A stretch of DNA of 64,000 nt from Spirosoma aerolatum (GTDB lineage: Bacteria; Bacteroidota; Bacteroidia; Cytophagales; Spirosomataceae), in NCBI RefSeq assembly GCF_002056795.1, contig NZ_CP020104.1, forward strand, positions 1 through 64,000, read 5' to 3'. The translations under genes and the position numbers were made by a program. The notes under the pieces are model-generated. The model was not told the DNA's origin, did not search any database, and worked only from the letters and a program-made list of their open reading frames with translations. Numbering within the stretch: the stretch's first letter is position 1; each line of letters starts with the position of its first letter. Positions 52,540 through 62,400 of the stretch are shown here, in pieces.

Positions 52540-55074
52540 CTACACCCATTCTCGGGCTCGTTTCTGATCGCGCATGGACTCGAAGTGAACCGCCGGGTCT
52601 TTCTGTTCGGGCGCGTTAACGAAATGGGCAAAGCGCTGGCGGAGCTGAGGGTTTTCCACGACTTCGGTCCATTCGCACATAAACGTGTCGACCAACTGTT
52701 GCATTTCCCGTTCCAGATCAGCGGCAATACCCAGCACATCATCCACCACAACGGCTTTCAGGTACGAAATACCACCTTCCATTTTGTTGAGCCAGGTAGC
52801 GGTTCGGGTAAGCGGGTCGGCGGTTTTGATGTAGAACATCAGGAAACGGTCGATGTAGCGGATACAAGTTGCCTTGTCGATGTCGGATGCCAGTAGCAGG
52901 GCGTGTTGGGGTTTAATGCCACCATTACCACATACGTACAGGTTCCAGCCTTTTTCAGTAGCGATAATGCCAAAATCCTTGCTTTGGGCTTCGGCACACT
53001 CGCGGGTGCAGCCCGATACCGCCGATTTGAGTTTGTGCGGAGCCCGAATGCCTTTGTAGCGTTCTTCGACCTCTATAGCAAACGATACCGAATCCTGCAC
53101 GCCAAATCGGCACCAGGTGCTTCCGACGCAGCTTTTTACGGTTCGAAGGGCTTTTCCATACGCATGACCACTCTCAAAACCAGCCGCAATCAGTTCTTCC
53201 CAGATCTTCGGTAGATCGCCAACGTGGGCACCAAACAGGTCAATCCGCTGACCACCCGTAATTTTGGTATACAGACCATATTTCTTGGCTACCTGCCCAA
53301 TCACAATCAGTTTGTCCGGTGTGATTTCGCCACCAGGTATTCTTGGGACGACCGAATACGTACCCCCTTTCTGGATGTTGGCCAGATAGCGGTCGTTCGA
53401 GTCCTGAATGGTAGCCCGGCCTTTTTCCAGGATGTTCTCGTTCCAAAGACTAGCCAGGATCGACGCCACTGCCGGTTTACAGATTTCGCAGCCATCGCCA
53501 TGTCCGAACTGATCCAGCACGGCATTGTACGTTTTAAGACCGTTGATTTTGATCAGGTCCAGCAATTCCTGACGGCTGTACTCCAGGTGTTCGCAGAGCA
53601 CATTGCGGACGTAAACGCCCTGTTGCTTCAATACGCTCTGAATTAAGTCCTTTACCATTGGCGTACAGCCCCCACAACCTGTACAGGCTTTGGTCGCTTT
53701 TTTGAGCCCATCGATTGACGTATGTCCGTTTTCAGCGATTTCGTGGCAGAGCATCCCTTTCGTAACAGCCTCACAGGAGCAGATAAGTGTATCATCGGGC
53801 AGCGCCATCACACCCGCGCCAGCTTCCTCGCCACCCCGCGAGCCCAGGATAAGGTCTTCGGGATCAGGTGGTAGAACGGTTTTGCTCTTGCAGGTTTGCA
53901 GCAGCATAGTATACTGATCAGCATCGCCTACCAGAATCCCGCCCAGGAGTTCTTTGCCATCGGCCGAGATATTGATACGCTTATAGATGCCTTTAGCCTT
54001 GTTTTCATAGACAATGGTTCGGCAGGCAGGGCCACTGGCAAACGGATCACCGAACGAACCCACGTCGGTACCAATCAGCTTGAGTTTGGTCGACATGTCG
54101 AAGGGCTTGAACTCCTTCTCAGTACCCATCAACCGTGAAGCGACTACCTCTGCCATTTCGTAGCCAGGGGCTACCAGGCCATAAATCATATGGTGCGCTA
54201 CGGCACATTCGCCAATGGCAAAGATGGACGGGTCGGAGGTTTGCAGGAAATTATCGACCAGTATACCGCCACGAGGATGCGTATCGATACCCGATGCTTT
54301 GGCCAGCTCGTCGCGAGGGCGGATACCCGCCGAAATGATGAGCATATCCACGTCCAGATGGGAGCCATCGGCAAACTGCATGCCTGTAATGGCTGCATCA
54401 CCCGTGATTTGTTGCGTGCTTTTCGACAGATGAATCGTTAAACCCAGCGATTCCAGTTGCCGTTGCAGGACTCCTGATCCGGCGTCGTCAATCTGTCGGG
54501 GCATCAGCCGGGGAGCAAACTCCACCACATGGGCTTCGTCGAGGCCGAGGTCGAGCAGAGCTTTGGCCGCTTCCAGGCCGAGCAGTCCTCCGCCTAATAC
54601 AGCCCCTTTACGCGTCAGGCCAGCCCGGGCGTTACGGGCGTATGACTGGATCAAGTCGAGGTCTTCGATTGTCCGATACACAAATACGCCATCTTTCTCA
54701 ACCCCTGCTACGGGCGGCACAAAAGCGCCCGAACCCGTGGCCAGTACCAGATAGTCGTATGGTACTACAACACCGTGATGCGACCGAACTTGCTTACGCT
54801 CGCGGTCAATAGCTACGACAGGGTCGGTCAGGTAGAGTGTAATACCGTTTTCGGCATACCAGTCGGCAGGAGCCAGGGTTAATTCGTCGGCTGTTTTGCC
54901 GTCGAAATAGGCGCTCAGATGCACCCGGTCGTAGGCAACGCGTGGTTCTTCCCCAAAAACCGTCAGCGTAAACCGATGCTCATTTTTCTGTTTGGCGATA
55001 AGCTTTTCGCAGAACTTATAGCCCACCATGCCATTGCCGATGACTACGACATGTCTGATTGTGTTTGTGTTCAT
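52540..55074 (-). CDS. nirB: NAD(P)H-dependent nitrite reductase large subunit
   Basis: An 844-aa assimilatory nitrite reductase. N-terminal FAD/NAD modules start with VVIGNGMVGYKFCEKL and later CGGCTPM; two BFD-type [2Fe-2S] pieces are LICSCEAVTKGMLCHEIAE and CEICKPAVAS. The siroheme/[4Fe-4S] centre uses CVGSTWC (around residue 645) and CTRECAEAQ (around 685). It makes ammonia from nitrite. The ATG at 55074 lies inside a 16-bp palindrome. Divergent from cobA, which makes the siroheme precursor. Confidence 0.95.
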   Translation of the reverse strand: MNTNTIRHVVVIGNGMVGYKFCEKLIAKQKNEHRFTLTVFGEEPRVAYDRVHLSAYFDGKTADELTLAPADWYAENGITLYLTDPVVAIDRERKQVRSHHGVVVPYDYLVLATGSGAFVPPVAGVEKDGVFVYRTIEDLDLIQSYARNARAGLTRKGAVLGGGLLGLEAAKALLDLGLDEAHVVEFAPRLMPRQIDDAGSGVLQRQLESLGLTIHLSKSTQQITGDAAITGMQFADGSHLDVDMLIISAGIRPRDELAKASGIDTHPRGGILVDNFLQTSDPSIFAIGECAVAHHMIYGLVAPGYEMAEVVASRLMGTEKEFKPFDMSTKLKLIGTDVGSFGDPFASGPACRTIVYENKAKGIYKRINISADGKELLGGILVGDADQYTMLLQTCKSKTVLPPDPEDLILGSRGGEEAGAGVMALPDDTLICSCEAVTKGMLCHEIAENGHTSIDGLKKATKACTGCGGCTPMVKDLIQSVLKQQGVYVRNVLCEHLEYSRQELLDLIKINGLKTYNAVLDQFGHGDGCEICKPAVASILASLWNENILEKGRATIQDSNDRYLANIQKGGTYSVVPRIPGGEITPDKLIVIGQVAKKYGLYTKITGGQRIDLFGAHVGDLPKIWEELIAAGFESGHAYGKALRTVKSCVGSTWCRFGVQDSVSFAIEVEERYKGIRAPHKLKSAVSGCTRECAEAQSKDFGIIATEKGWNLYVCGNGGIKPQHALLLASDIDKATCIRYIDRFLMFYIKTADPLTRTATWLNKMEGGISYLKAVVVDDVLGIAADLEREMQQLVDTFMCEWTEVVENPQLRQRFAHFVNAPEQKDPAVHFESMRDQKRAREWV

Positions 55075-55089
55075 AGTTATAAGTAACTA
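55074..55089. promoter_or_regulatory. Candidate operator palindrome 1, at the nirB start codon
   Basis: TAGTTATAAGTAACTA is a perfect 6-bp inverted repeat (TAGTTA/TAACTA) with a 4-bp spacer. It begins on the first base of the nirB ATG and extends into its leader. A near-identical copy lies in front of cobA. Confidence 0.6.
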
Positions 55090-55164
55090 TAACATTGTGA
55101 AAACCCTGATTTATTATTGTATTTATTTAAGAAATTATGCCTTTCTATCCCCATAAAGGCAAGT

Positions 55165-55172
55165 CAAAAGTA
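55165..55172 (-). promoter_or_regulatory. Candidate -7 box for nirB
   Basis: On the minus strand TACTTTTG fits the Bacteroidetes -7 element TAnnTTTG. It is identical to the one found for cobA. No clear -33 TTG is seen at the usual distance. It would give a leader of roughly 80 nt containing operator 1. Confidence 0.4.
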
Positions 55173-55247
55173 AAAGGTGTTTTTTGTAATTCCTAGCGTA
55201 ATATTTTGATTTAAGCTTATTTTAAAACATATTTTTTGTAAAAAGAC

Positions 55248-55277
55248 TTGTTTTTAAGAATTTCATCTCTACTTTTG
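55248..55277 (+). promoter_or_regulatory. Candidate promoter of cobA
   Basis: TTG (55248-55250), 19-nt spacer, TACTTTTG (55270-55277), an exact match to the Bacteroidetes pattern. Transcription would start around 55283, just before operator 2. Confidence 0.55.
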
Positions 55278-55293
55278 AAGCATAAATCGCAAA

Positions 55294-55309
55294 TAGTTGT
55301 AAATAACTA
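55294..55309. promoter_or_regulatory. Candidate operator palindrome 2, in the cobA leader
   Basis: TAGTTGTAAATAACTA matches operator 1 in 14 of 16 positions, with half-sites TAGTTR/TAACTA and the same 4-bp spacer. It lies about 10-25 nt downstream of the predicted cobA start site. The two copies face the divergent nirB and cobA genes at similar places. Confidence 0.6.
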
Positions 55310-55341
55310 TAAATAGTATAATACCACTATTTAAGCCTAAA

Positions 55342-56112
55342 ATGAAGATGCAGATGCGGTCAAAGCTAACACTCGTGGGGGCGGGTCCCGGCGACGGCGA
55401 ATTGATTACCTTAAAAGGAATCAGGGCGCTTCGACAAGCCGACGTTGTCTTGTACGACGACCTTGCCAATCATTCTTTACTGGAGTTTGCACCCGAACGG
55501 GCCTTGAAAATGTATGTAGGCAAGCGAGCTGGTAAAGTATCGTTCTCACAAGACGAGATTAATGCCCTGATTGTACGGTTGGCGCAGGAACATGGGCATC
55601 TGGTACGGCTGAAAGGGGGCGACTCCTACGTGTTCGGGCGTGGGTATGAAGAGTGTGCGTATGTACGTCAGTATGGCATTGCCTATGAGGTAGTGCCGGG
55701 GGTATCGAGCAGTATAGCAGTGCCAGCTTCACAGGGTATTCCGGTTACGAGCCGGGGTGTAAGCGAAAGTTTCTGGGTTATTACCGGCACTACCCGCACC
55801 GGCGAGTTGTCCGACGATCTTCGGTTGGCAGTTCAGTCGAAAGCGACGGTTGTGGTGCTGATGGGCCTGAATAAAGTGAATGAAATCTGTACTATGTATT
55901 GCAAGGCTGGTCGGGGACATGTACCGATGGCCGTGATACAAAACGGGACGCGTGCCGATGAGCATTGCGTAGTGGGTCAGGTCTGGAATATGCCACAATT
56001 GATAGCTGAGCAAGGCGTGGGGGCGCCCGCTGTGCTGGTCATTGGCGATGTTGTCGCGTTGCATCCGTCCTATCTGGCGGAATGCCTGCATAACGTTTCA
56101 GTAGCCTACTAA
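55342..56112 (+). CDS. cobA: Uroporphyrinogen-III C-methyltransferase (SUMT)
   Basis: A 256-aa SAM-dependent enzyme that methylates uroporphyrinogen III to precorrin-2, the first step to siroheme, the cofactor of NirB. Motifs LTLVGAGPGDGELITLKGIRAL, VLYDDLANHSLL, RLKGGDSYVFGRGYEE and the cofactor region EVVPGVSSSIAVPA are typical. It is the monofunctional form; the dehydrogenase/ferrochelatase (CysG-N) part is not in the window. It is divergent from nirB. ATGs at 55348 and 55354 are alternative starts. Confidence 0.94.
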   Translation: MKMQMRSKLTLVGAGPGDGELITLKGIRALRQADVVLYDDLANHSLLEFAPERALKMYVGKRAGKVSFSQDEINALIVRLAQEHGHLVRLKGGDSYVFGRGYEECAYVRQYGIAYEVVPGVSSSIAVPASQGIPVTSRGVSESFWVITGTTRTGELSDDLRLAVQSKATVVVLMGLNKVNEICTMYCKAGRGHVPMAVIQNGTRADEHCVVGQVWNMPQLIAEQGVGAPAVLVIGDVVALHPSYLAECLHNVSVAY

Positions 56113-56170
56113 AGAAAAAAGCCGATCCGGTGTGGGGGCACCTTTGGACCGGCTTCACAGGGTTTTGTCC
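56113..56170 (-). terminator. Hairpin with U-tract behind cobA
   Basis: AAGCCG/CGGCTT, TCC/GGA and GGTG/CACC form an interrupted stem around TGGGGG (about 56119-56155). The T-tract (TTTTTTCTTT) follows on the minus strand, so the strict direction is minus; the hairpin still follows cobA by a few bases on the plus strand. It could be a bidirectional terminator or the end of an antisense RNA. Confidence 0.45.
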
Positions 56171-56254
56171 ATGCGAAAACACAAACGTGTCAAAGAAAAT
56201 GAAAAAACACTCGTAAAGCAAATCAGCTGCTTCGCCAACTCAGGTACTCGTTGA
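56171..56254 (+). CDS. Possible 27-aa basic peptide in the porin leader
   Basis: An ATG-started ORF reads MRKHKRVKENEKTLVK then eleven more residues, with a stop at 56252-56254. It is strongly basic at the start. It lies between the cobA hairpin and structured sequences in front of the porin gene. It could be a leader peptide or chance. No repeat of a single amino acid points to attenuation. Confidence 0.25.
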   Translation: MRKHKRVKENEKTLVKQISCFANSGTR

Positions 56255-56387
56255 GCCTTCGGGCCTCGCCAGGCGCCAGATACCTGCTATCTCTCCGGTT
56301 ATTGCCTACTCTTAACTCAGCGAACAGGCTGAGGTGAATTTGTTTTGTCAATTCCGTTCATTTTCTCGTCAAATCGACCACCTTCTG
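56255..56387 (+). promoter_or_regulatory. Structured leader before the porin gene
   Basis: Contains GCC-TTCG-GGC (a UUCG-capped mini-stem near 56255-56264), GGCGCC, and a perfect six-base-pair hairpin CTCAGC-GAACAG-GCTGAG (near 56316-56333) just before the porin start. The order suggests a folded 5' leader or untranslated region for the nitrate genes. No known riboswitch class is recognised. Confidence 0.35.
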
Positions 56388-57938
56388 ATGAAATTCTATA
56401 CAAAGCATAGCCTGCTTACAGGTTGCTTGTTGCTTGCTCTATGCAGTTCGGTACAGGCGCAGTTTTCGCTGATCGGGCAACTGCGTACCCGCACCGAACT
56501 GCGTAATGGGGTAGGAAATCTGGCACCTAAAGATGCGCCGGCTGCCTTTTTTACGTCGCAACGCGCTCGCCTGACCTTCGGCTACAAATGGGATCGGGTG
56601 CAATTCCAGACTTCGGTTCAGGACGTTCGGGTGTGGGGCCAGGATGCATCGACCATCAATAATACCGATGGAAATCGCCTGATGGTACACGAAGCCTGGG
56701 CCGAAATTACGTTGGTTAACAGCGCCGATACCACGATCAAATTTACGCCTATTCAAAATCTATCGCTGAAAATAGGCCGTCAGGAGCTTGTCTACGATGA
56801 CGTTCGCCTGCTTGGAAATCTCGACTGGCTCCAGCAGGGAAGGCGTTTCGACGCGGCTTTGCTGAAAGCGCAACATCTAGGCTGGGCACTTGATCTGGGT
56901 GTTGGCTTTAACCAGAATACCGATGCCTTCGGAACCGTCGGGGATTATTATACCGCCGGAAATGCACCGGCAACTGCCTTATCGACCAAAAACGTAACCC
57001 TGGCCATTCCGGCCGGTTTTCTGCCCACATCAGGCAAAGGTGGAGCACCCGTACTGGCAACACCATTGAGTACGAATGGTCAGAATCAGCAGTTTAAGTC
57101 GTTTCAGATGGCGTACCTAACGCGCAAATTCAGCAGCCTTGCGACTGGCAGTACTAAATTCTCGGCCCTGCTTTTTAAAGACGATTTTCAGAAGTACCGC
57201 GTCGACTCGCTGGGCAACGCTACCCAGGGTTACGTATATGGTCGCCGTTATGATGTTTCGGGCGTGAATTCGCGGGTAACCTACGGAGCTATGCTGGTTG
57301 GTCAACTGGGTAATCCGACCTCAAAACGGGCTAAAGTACAGTGGCAGGCCTTTGCCTACGGTCAACGTGGTAAAGATCGGGATGGTCTGACGATTAAAAA
57401 AGCCTATCACTACGGGGCCAACTTCATGATCCAGAAAGGAGCGTTTAGCGTGGGGCCAGGCTATGAAATCCTGTCGGGTAATGACGCCACGGCGATCCAG
57501 TCGGGCGAAACCAGTCGATTCGATCCACTTTACGGTACGCCACACCGGCATTGGGGATATATGGATTATTTCTACGTTGGAACGGGCGCGCCTGCTGGGG
57601 GCCTGAACGATGCGTTCCTCAAATTCAAATATGCCGGAACCCGCCTAACGACCACGCTGGATGCGCACTACTTCGCCCTTGCCAATGCGACTTATAACAA
57701 AATGCCCGACGTTCCGGCTGGTACGCTGTTGCCGTCGAAACTGGGTATGGAATATGACTTTGTAGCGACCTATGCGCTCAACAAGTTTACCACGCTTGAA
57801 TTTGGCTATTCGATCATGAATGGTACCAATACCCTTGAGTACACCAAGCAGGGCACTATGGACGAAAAAAATAAGCTGGGTTCCTGGTCGTATCTGATGA
57901 TCAACGTCCGCCCGGATTTCCTCGCTCCCAAAAAGTAA
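56388..57938 (+). CDS. Alginate-export-like outer membrane porin
   Basis: A 516-aa protein with a signal peptide (MKFYTKHSLLTGCLLLALCSSVQAQ) and an all-beta body of the alginate export (AlgE/Alginate_exp) family, for example LIGQLRTRTELRNG, SQRARLTFGYKWDRVQFQTSVQDVRVWGQD, LKIGRQELVYDDVRLLGNLDWLQQGRRFDA. The ending SYLMINVRPDF is barrel-like. Although the family is named for alginate, the placement between cobA and narK suggests that it serves passage of nitrate or nitrite through the outer membrane. The ATG at 56388 is chosen because it gives the signal peptide. Confidence 0.85.
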   Translation: MKFYTKHSLLTGCLLLALCSSVQAQFSLIGQLRTRTELRNGVGNLAPKDAPAAFFTSQRARLTFGYKWDRVQFQTSVQDVRVWGQDASTINNTDGNRLMVHEAWAEITLVNSADTTIKFTPIQNLSLKIGRQELVYDDVRLLGNLDWLQQGRRFDAALLKAQHLGWALDLGVGFNQNTDAFGTVGDYYTAGNAPATALSTKNVTLAIPAGFLPTSGKGGAPVLATPLSTNGQNQQFKSFQMAYLTRKFSSLATGSTKFSALLFKDDFQKYRVDSLGNATQGYVYGRRYDVSGVNSRVTYGAMLVGQLGNPTSKRAKVQWQAFAYGQRGKDRDGLTIKKAYHYGANFMIQKGAFSVGPGYEILSGNDATAIQSGETSRFDPLYGTPHRHWGYMDYFYVGTGAPAGGLNDAFLKFKYAGTRLTTTLDAHYFALANATYNKMPDVPAGTLLPSKLGMEYDFVATYALNKFTTLEFGYSIMNGTNTLEYTKQGTMDEKNKLGSWSYLMINVRPDFLAPKK

Positions 57939-57948
57939 TAGACTATTT

Positions 57949-58008
57949 GTAACGCGGGTGGAAACCCGCGCTATCTGGTTGCAAATCGCGGGTTTCCACC
58001 CGCGTTAC
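57949..58008. repeat. 22-bp perfect palindrome GTAACGCGGGTGGAAACCCGCG, arms self-complementary
   Basis: Arms 57949-57970 and 57987-58008 are perfect complements, and each arm contains CGCGGGTGGAAACCCGCG, a palindrome by itself. The 110-bp gap between the porin and narK is dominated by it. The same core word occurs at 13013-13034 and, changed, at 7218-7274. Confidence 0.7.
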
Positions 58009-58048
58009 TACACTACTCACAACTCTAAATCTTAAGACATATATAACC

Positions 58049-59353
58049 ATGAATACAATCACGAATAAGCCACTCAGCTCTCTGAATGTACTGAATTTTA
58101 AAGGGGTTCAGATGCGGACGTTCCACATCACCTGGTTTACGTTCTTTGTCTGCTTCTTTGGCTGGTTCGGTCTGGCTCCGCTGATGCCTGCCATCCGCGA
58201 AGATCTGGGACTGACAAAACCACAGGTAGGTAACACCATTATTGCGGCTGTATCCGCTACTATTCTGGCCCGACTCATTATTGGTCGCCTATGCGATACG
58301 TGGGGACCGCGTAAAACCTATACGGCCTTGCTGGTCGTTGGCTCGTTGCCCGTTATGCTGGTGGGCCTGGCGCATGATTATACCACGTTTTTGCTGTTTC
58401 GGCTGGCGATTGGGATTATTGGAGCCTCGTTCGTAATCACGCAGTATCATACATCGGTGATGTTTGCGCCCAGTATCAAAGGTACGGCTAATGCGGTAGC
58501 GGGTGGATGGGGTAATCTGGGCGGTGGTATTACCCAATTGGCGATGCCGTTGATTATGGCAACTATCGTTGGGTTTGGTTATACGAAGCCCGAAGCCTGG
58601 CGGTTGGCTATGGTGGTGCCCGGTGTGCTGATGCTCATTATGGCCTACGTGTATTACCGCTTTACGCAGGATACGCCAGCAGGCAATGTCGATCAGATTG
58701 AACGGTCCATTTCATCGGGTGAAAAAGTGAGTTTCTGGAAAGCCTGTGCCGATATTCGTGTATGGGCGTTGGCGCTGGCTTATGCCTGTTGCTTCGGCAT
58801 GGAGATTACGTTCGATGGGGTAGCAGCGCTCTACTTCTTCGATAATTTCAAGATGGAGCAGACCGAAGCGGGCTTTTGGGCTATGTTGTTTGGCTTCATG
58901 AACATTTTCGCCCGTGCGCTGGGTGGTATCGTTGCCGATAGAGTCGGGAAGAAATACGGCATGCGAGGTAAAGGCGTTTTGCTGGCCGGTATGCTTCTGC
59001 TCGAAGGGTTGGGTATTATTCTGTTTGCCCAGGCTGGTAGCTTGCCGTTGGCTATTGCGTCGATGCTGACCTTCGCGCTATTCCTGAAAATGTCGAACGG
59101 AGGTACTTATGCCATTGTGCCATTCGTCAATCCGAAAGCCGTTGGGGTGATTTCGGGTGTTGTGGGGGCAGGGGGAAACCTCGGCGGTATGCTGATGGGC
59201 TTCCTGTTCAAGTCGCAATCGATCTCCTATGGGCAGGCGTTCCTGTACATCGGTTGCGTGGTAGCCGTTATCGGTGCTGCTCTGTTTCTGGTGAATTTCA
59301 ATAAAGCCGTCGTGGTCGAAGAAGCCCGGGAAGTCGAATTTCAAACAGCTTAA
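58049..59353 (+). CDS. narK: Nitrate/nitrite transporter, MFS NNP family
   Basis: A 434-aa transporter with 12 predicted helices. Helix 1 WFTFFVCFFGWFGLAPLMP, the loop RLIIGRLCDTWGPRKTY, and the nitrate signatures VAGGWGNLGGGITQLAMPLIM and GVVGAGGNLGGMLMGFLF (two GGxxNLGG repeats) define the nitrate-nitrite porter family. It imports nitrate for the reductase next to it and may also exchange nitrite. Start ATG at 58049. Confidence 0.95.
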   Translation: MNTITNKPLSSLNVLNFKGVQMRTFHITWFTFFVCFFGWFGLAPLMPAIREDLGLTKPQVGNTIIAAVSATILARLIIGRLCDTWGPRKTYTALLVVGSLPVMLVGLAHDYTTFLLFRLAIGIIGASFVITQYHTSVMFAPSIKGTANAVAGGWGNLGGGITQLAMPLIMATIVGFGYTKPEAWRLAMVVPGVLMLIMAYVYYRFTQDTPAGNVDQIERSISSGEKVSFWKACADIRVWALALAYACCFGMEITFDGVAALYFFDNFKMEQTEAGFWAMLFGFMNIFARALGGIVADRVGKKYGMRGKGVLLAGMLLLEGLGIILFAQAGSLPLAIASMLTFALFLKMSNGGTYAIVPFVNPKAVGVISGVVGAGGNLGGMLMGFLFKSQSISYGQAFLYIGCVVAVIGAALFLVNFNKAVVVEEAREVEFQTA

Positions 59354-59356
59354 ACT

Positions 59357-59412
59357 TAATGGATAATGCATAATGATTGAATTATGTGGTCGTAATAATT
59401 TATTATCCATTA
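59357..59412. repeat. TAATGGATAAT inverted repeat between narK and the nitrate reductase
   Basis: TAATGGATAAT (59357-59367) and ATTATCCATTA (59402-59412) are perfect 11-bp arms, with further partial matches in between. It is in the same word family as 10655-10742 and 37501-37582 and overlaps the false 5' extension of the next gene. Confidence 0.5.
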
Positions 59413-59421
59413 TCTAACCTC

Positions 59422-62400
59422 ATGACTCATCAAACGACCTGTTGTTATTGTGGTGTTGGCTGCGGAGTAGTGGTCAAACAGGAACCGAACGGACGACTGA
59501 CCGTTGAGGGCGATAAACAACACCCCTCAAACCGGGGCATGCTTTGCTCCAAGGGTATGAATCTGCATTATACGGTTATGGACCAGTCGGATCGGCTGCT
59601 GTATCCGCAGATGCGGTTCAACCGGGCAATGCCTATGCAGCGGGTGAGTTGGGATGCTGCGCTGGAGCGAACAGCCGCCGTTTTCAAGACACTGATCCAG
59701 AAATACGGTCCCGATTCGGTAGCGTTTTATGTGTCGGGGCAGTGCCTCACGGAAGAATATTACCTGGTCAACAAACTCATCAAGGGGTTTATCGGCTCCA
59801 ACAATATCGACACCAATTCGCGGTTGTGCATGAGTTCGGCCGTAGTCGGCTATAAACTATCGCTGGGCGAAGATTCGGTGCCGGTCTGTTACGATGACAT
59901 TGAGGAGGCTGATGTATTTCTAGTCGAAGGGGCGAATCCGGCCTGGTGCCATCCAATCATCTGGCGACGGATTGAAGCCCATAAAGCCGCCAATCCGAAC
60001 GTTAAAATCATCTGCGTTGATCCACGTAAGACCGACACCGCCCGGTCGTCCGATCTGCACCTGGCTATCCGACCCGGCACCGATATTGTCCTGAACAACG
60101 CTATTGGTCGATTATTGATCGAGAATGGGGATATCGATATTGATTTTATTAGCAACCATGCCGACGGATTCAGTGCCTACCGGGAGCAGGTAATGCAACG
60201 GACAGTTGAGGAAGCGGCTGAAATCTGTGGCATTTCGTCCGGTCAGATTCAAACCGTTGCCGACTGGATTGGTCGGTCGAAAGGGTTTCTGTCGCTCTGG
60301 ACCATGGGCCTGAATCAATCGGTCGTTGGCGTAAACAAAAACCTGTCGCTCATTAATTTACACCTGATTACGGGTCGCATCGGTAAACCGGGAAATGGGC
60401 CTTTTTCGCTAACGGGGCAACCCAATGCCATGGGTGGCCGCGAAACAGGTGGACTAGCCAACATATTACCCGCCCACCGCGACGTCACCAATGCCACTCA
60501 CCGCGCTGAAATTGAAGCGTTCTGGAATGGCCCCGTCAAGATTGCCGATAAACCCGGCCTAACGGCTACCGAGATGTTCGAGGCATTGGCCAACGATAAA
60601 TTAAAAGCCATCTGGATTATCAATACCAATCCGATGGTAAGTATGCCAGATGTACATACCGTTGAACAGGCGTTGAAAAAGGCCCGGTTTGTGGTGGTAC
60701 AGGATGTATCGAATCGGGCAGATACCGTTCAATTGGCTGATGTGGTGCTTCCGGCGGCTGCCTGGCTTGAAAAAGAAGGGACAATGACCAATGCCGAGCG
60801 CCGGATTGCCTATCTGCCCAACGTACTCGATGCACCCGGCGAAGCTCTGCCCGACTCGGAAATCATCTGGCGATTTGCCCGAAAAATGGGCTTTACGGAT
60901 GCTTTTGCTTATAAAAACGTATCGGAGGTATATGATGAATACGCCCAACTGACGGCCAATACCAATGTCGATATTACCGGCGTTAGTCATGAATTGTTGA
61001 AACAGGTGCGAACCGTGCAGTGGCCTTATCCGGCGGGGAGCACGGAACAAGGGGCAGGGGGTACAAGGCGTCTGTTTACGGATCAACAGTTTTATACGGC
61101 AAACCAGCGGGCGCAAATCCATGCCGTACCTGATGGTAATGCTTCTGAACCGGTCGATTCAGATTTTCCGCTGGTGCTAACGACGGGTCGTATTCGCGAC
61201 CAGTGGCATACCATGACCAAAACGGGTCGGGTAGCCAAACTGAATCAACATAGTCCGCAGTTGTTTCTACAAATCCATCCCGATGATGCGCGCAGTCGGG
61301 GTATCCAGGATGGGCAATTGGTAGAGGTTCGTGGTCGGCGGGGGGAGGTTCGTGTAAAAGCGCAACTCACCGACGATGTCCGGCCAGGATTATGCTTTCT
61401 GCCCATGCACTGGGGTAAACTCTTAAACAGCAGCCTGAATCGGGCAAATAACCTCACCAATACGCTTGTAGATCCGCGTTCGAAAGAACCCGATTTTAAG
61501 TTTACGGCTGTGGAGGTTGTTCCCTATCGGAAGCCAACGGAGAAAATCATCATTATTGGTGCAGGTTCGGCTGGATTGGGTTTTATCAATGCCTATCGGA
61601 CGTTGACGGTCAAAGACGAAATTCATGTCTTCTCCAAGGAAATTTACCCGTTCTACAACCGCGTTCTTCTACCCGATTACATCAGCGGAGCGCAACCCTG
61701 GGAGCAGCTTGTCAAATTGCGCGAAGATCAGTTTGCCGAAGCGAATATCATCGTCCATAAAGGCGTAGGCATCGGCCATATCGACCGGAAAGCGAAAGTT
61801 GTGATCGACACCAACGGCGTTGAGCATTCGTACGACAAACTCGTTTTGGGTACGGGAAGCAGTGCCTTCATGCCGAAAGGAATTCCTCGGTTGCCGGGTA
61901 TTTTCAATATGCGTTCCCGGCTCGATGCCGATTCGCTGATGCCGTTCCTCAATCAGAAAGACCCGCATACGGTTATTGTGGGCGGAGGATTGCTGGGGCT
62001 TGAATTAGCCGCTTCGTTACGACAAATTGGCGTTCGGGTAACAGTCATTCAGCGGGCAGGGCGTTTCATGGAGCGACAACTCGACCCACTGGCCAGCGAA
62101 TTGCTCTATCTGGAACTACTTGACCGGGGCATTGACGTCTATTTCAACGAAGAGGTTCAAACCTTCATGGGAACTGATCGGGTCAAAGGCGTTCAGTTGA
62201 ATTCTGGAAAACGGATCAATTGTCAGGCCGTAGTTATCGCAATCGGTACAGTTCCCAGCATTGATCTGGCTCGCGAAGCCGGACTCGTCTGCAATCGGGG
62301 TGTGGTGGTAAACGATTACCTGCAAACCTCCGACCCCGACATTTTTGCGGCTGGTGAAGTGGCTCAGTGGAATGGACAGATGTGGGGAATAACCCTGGCT

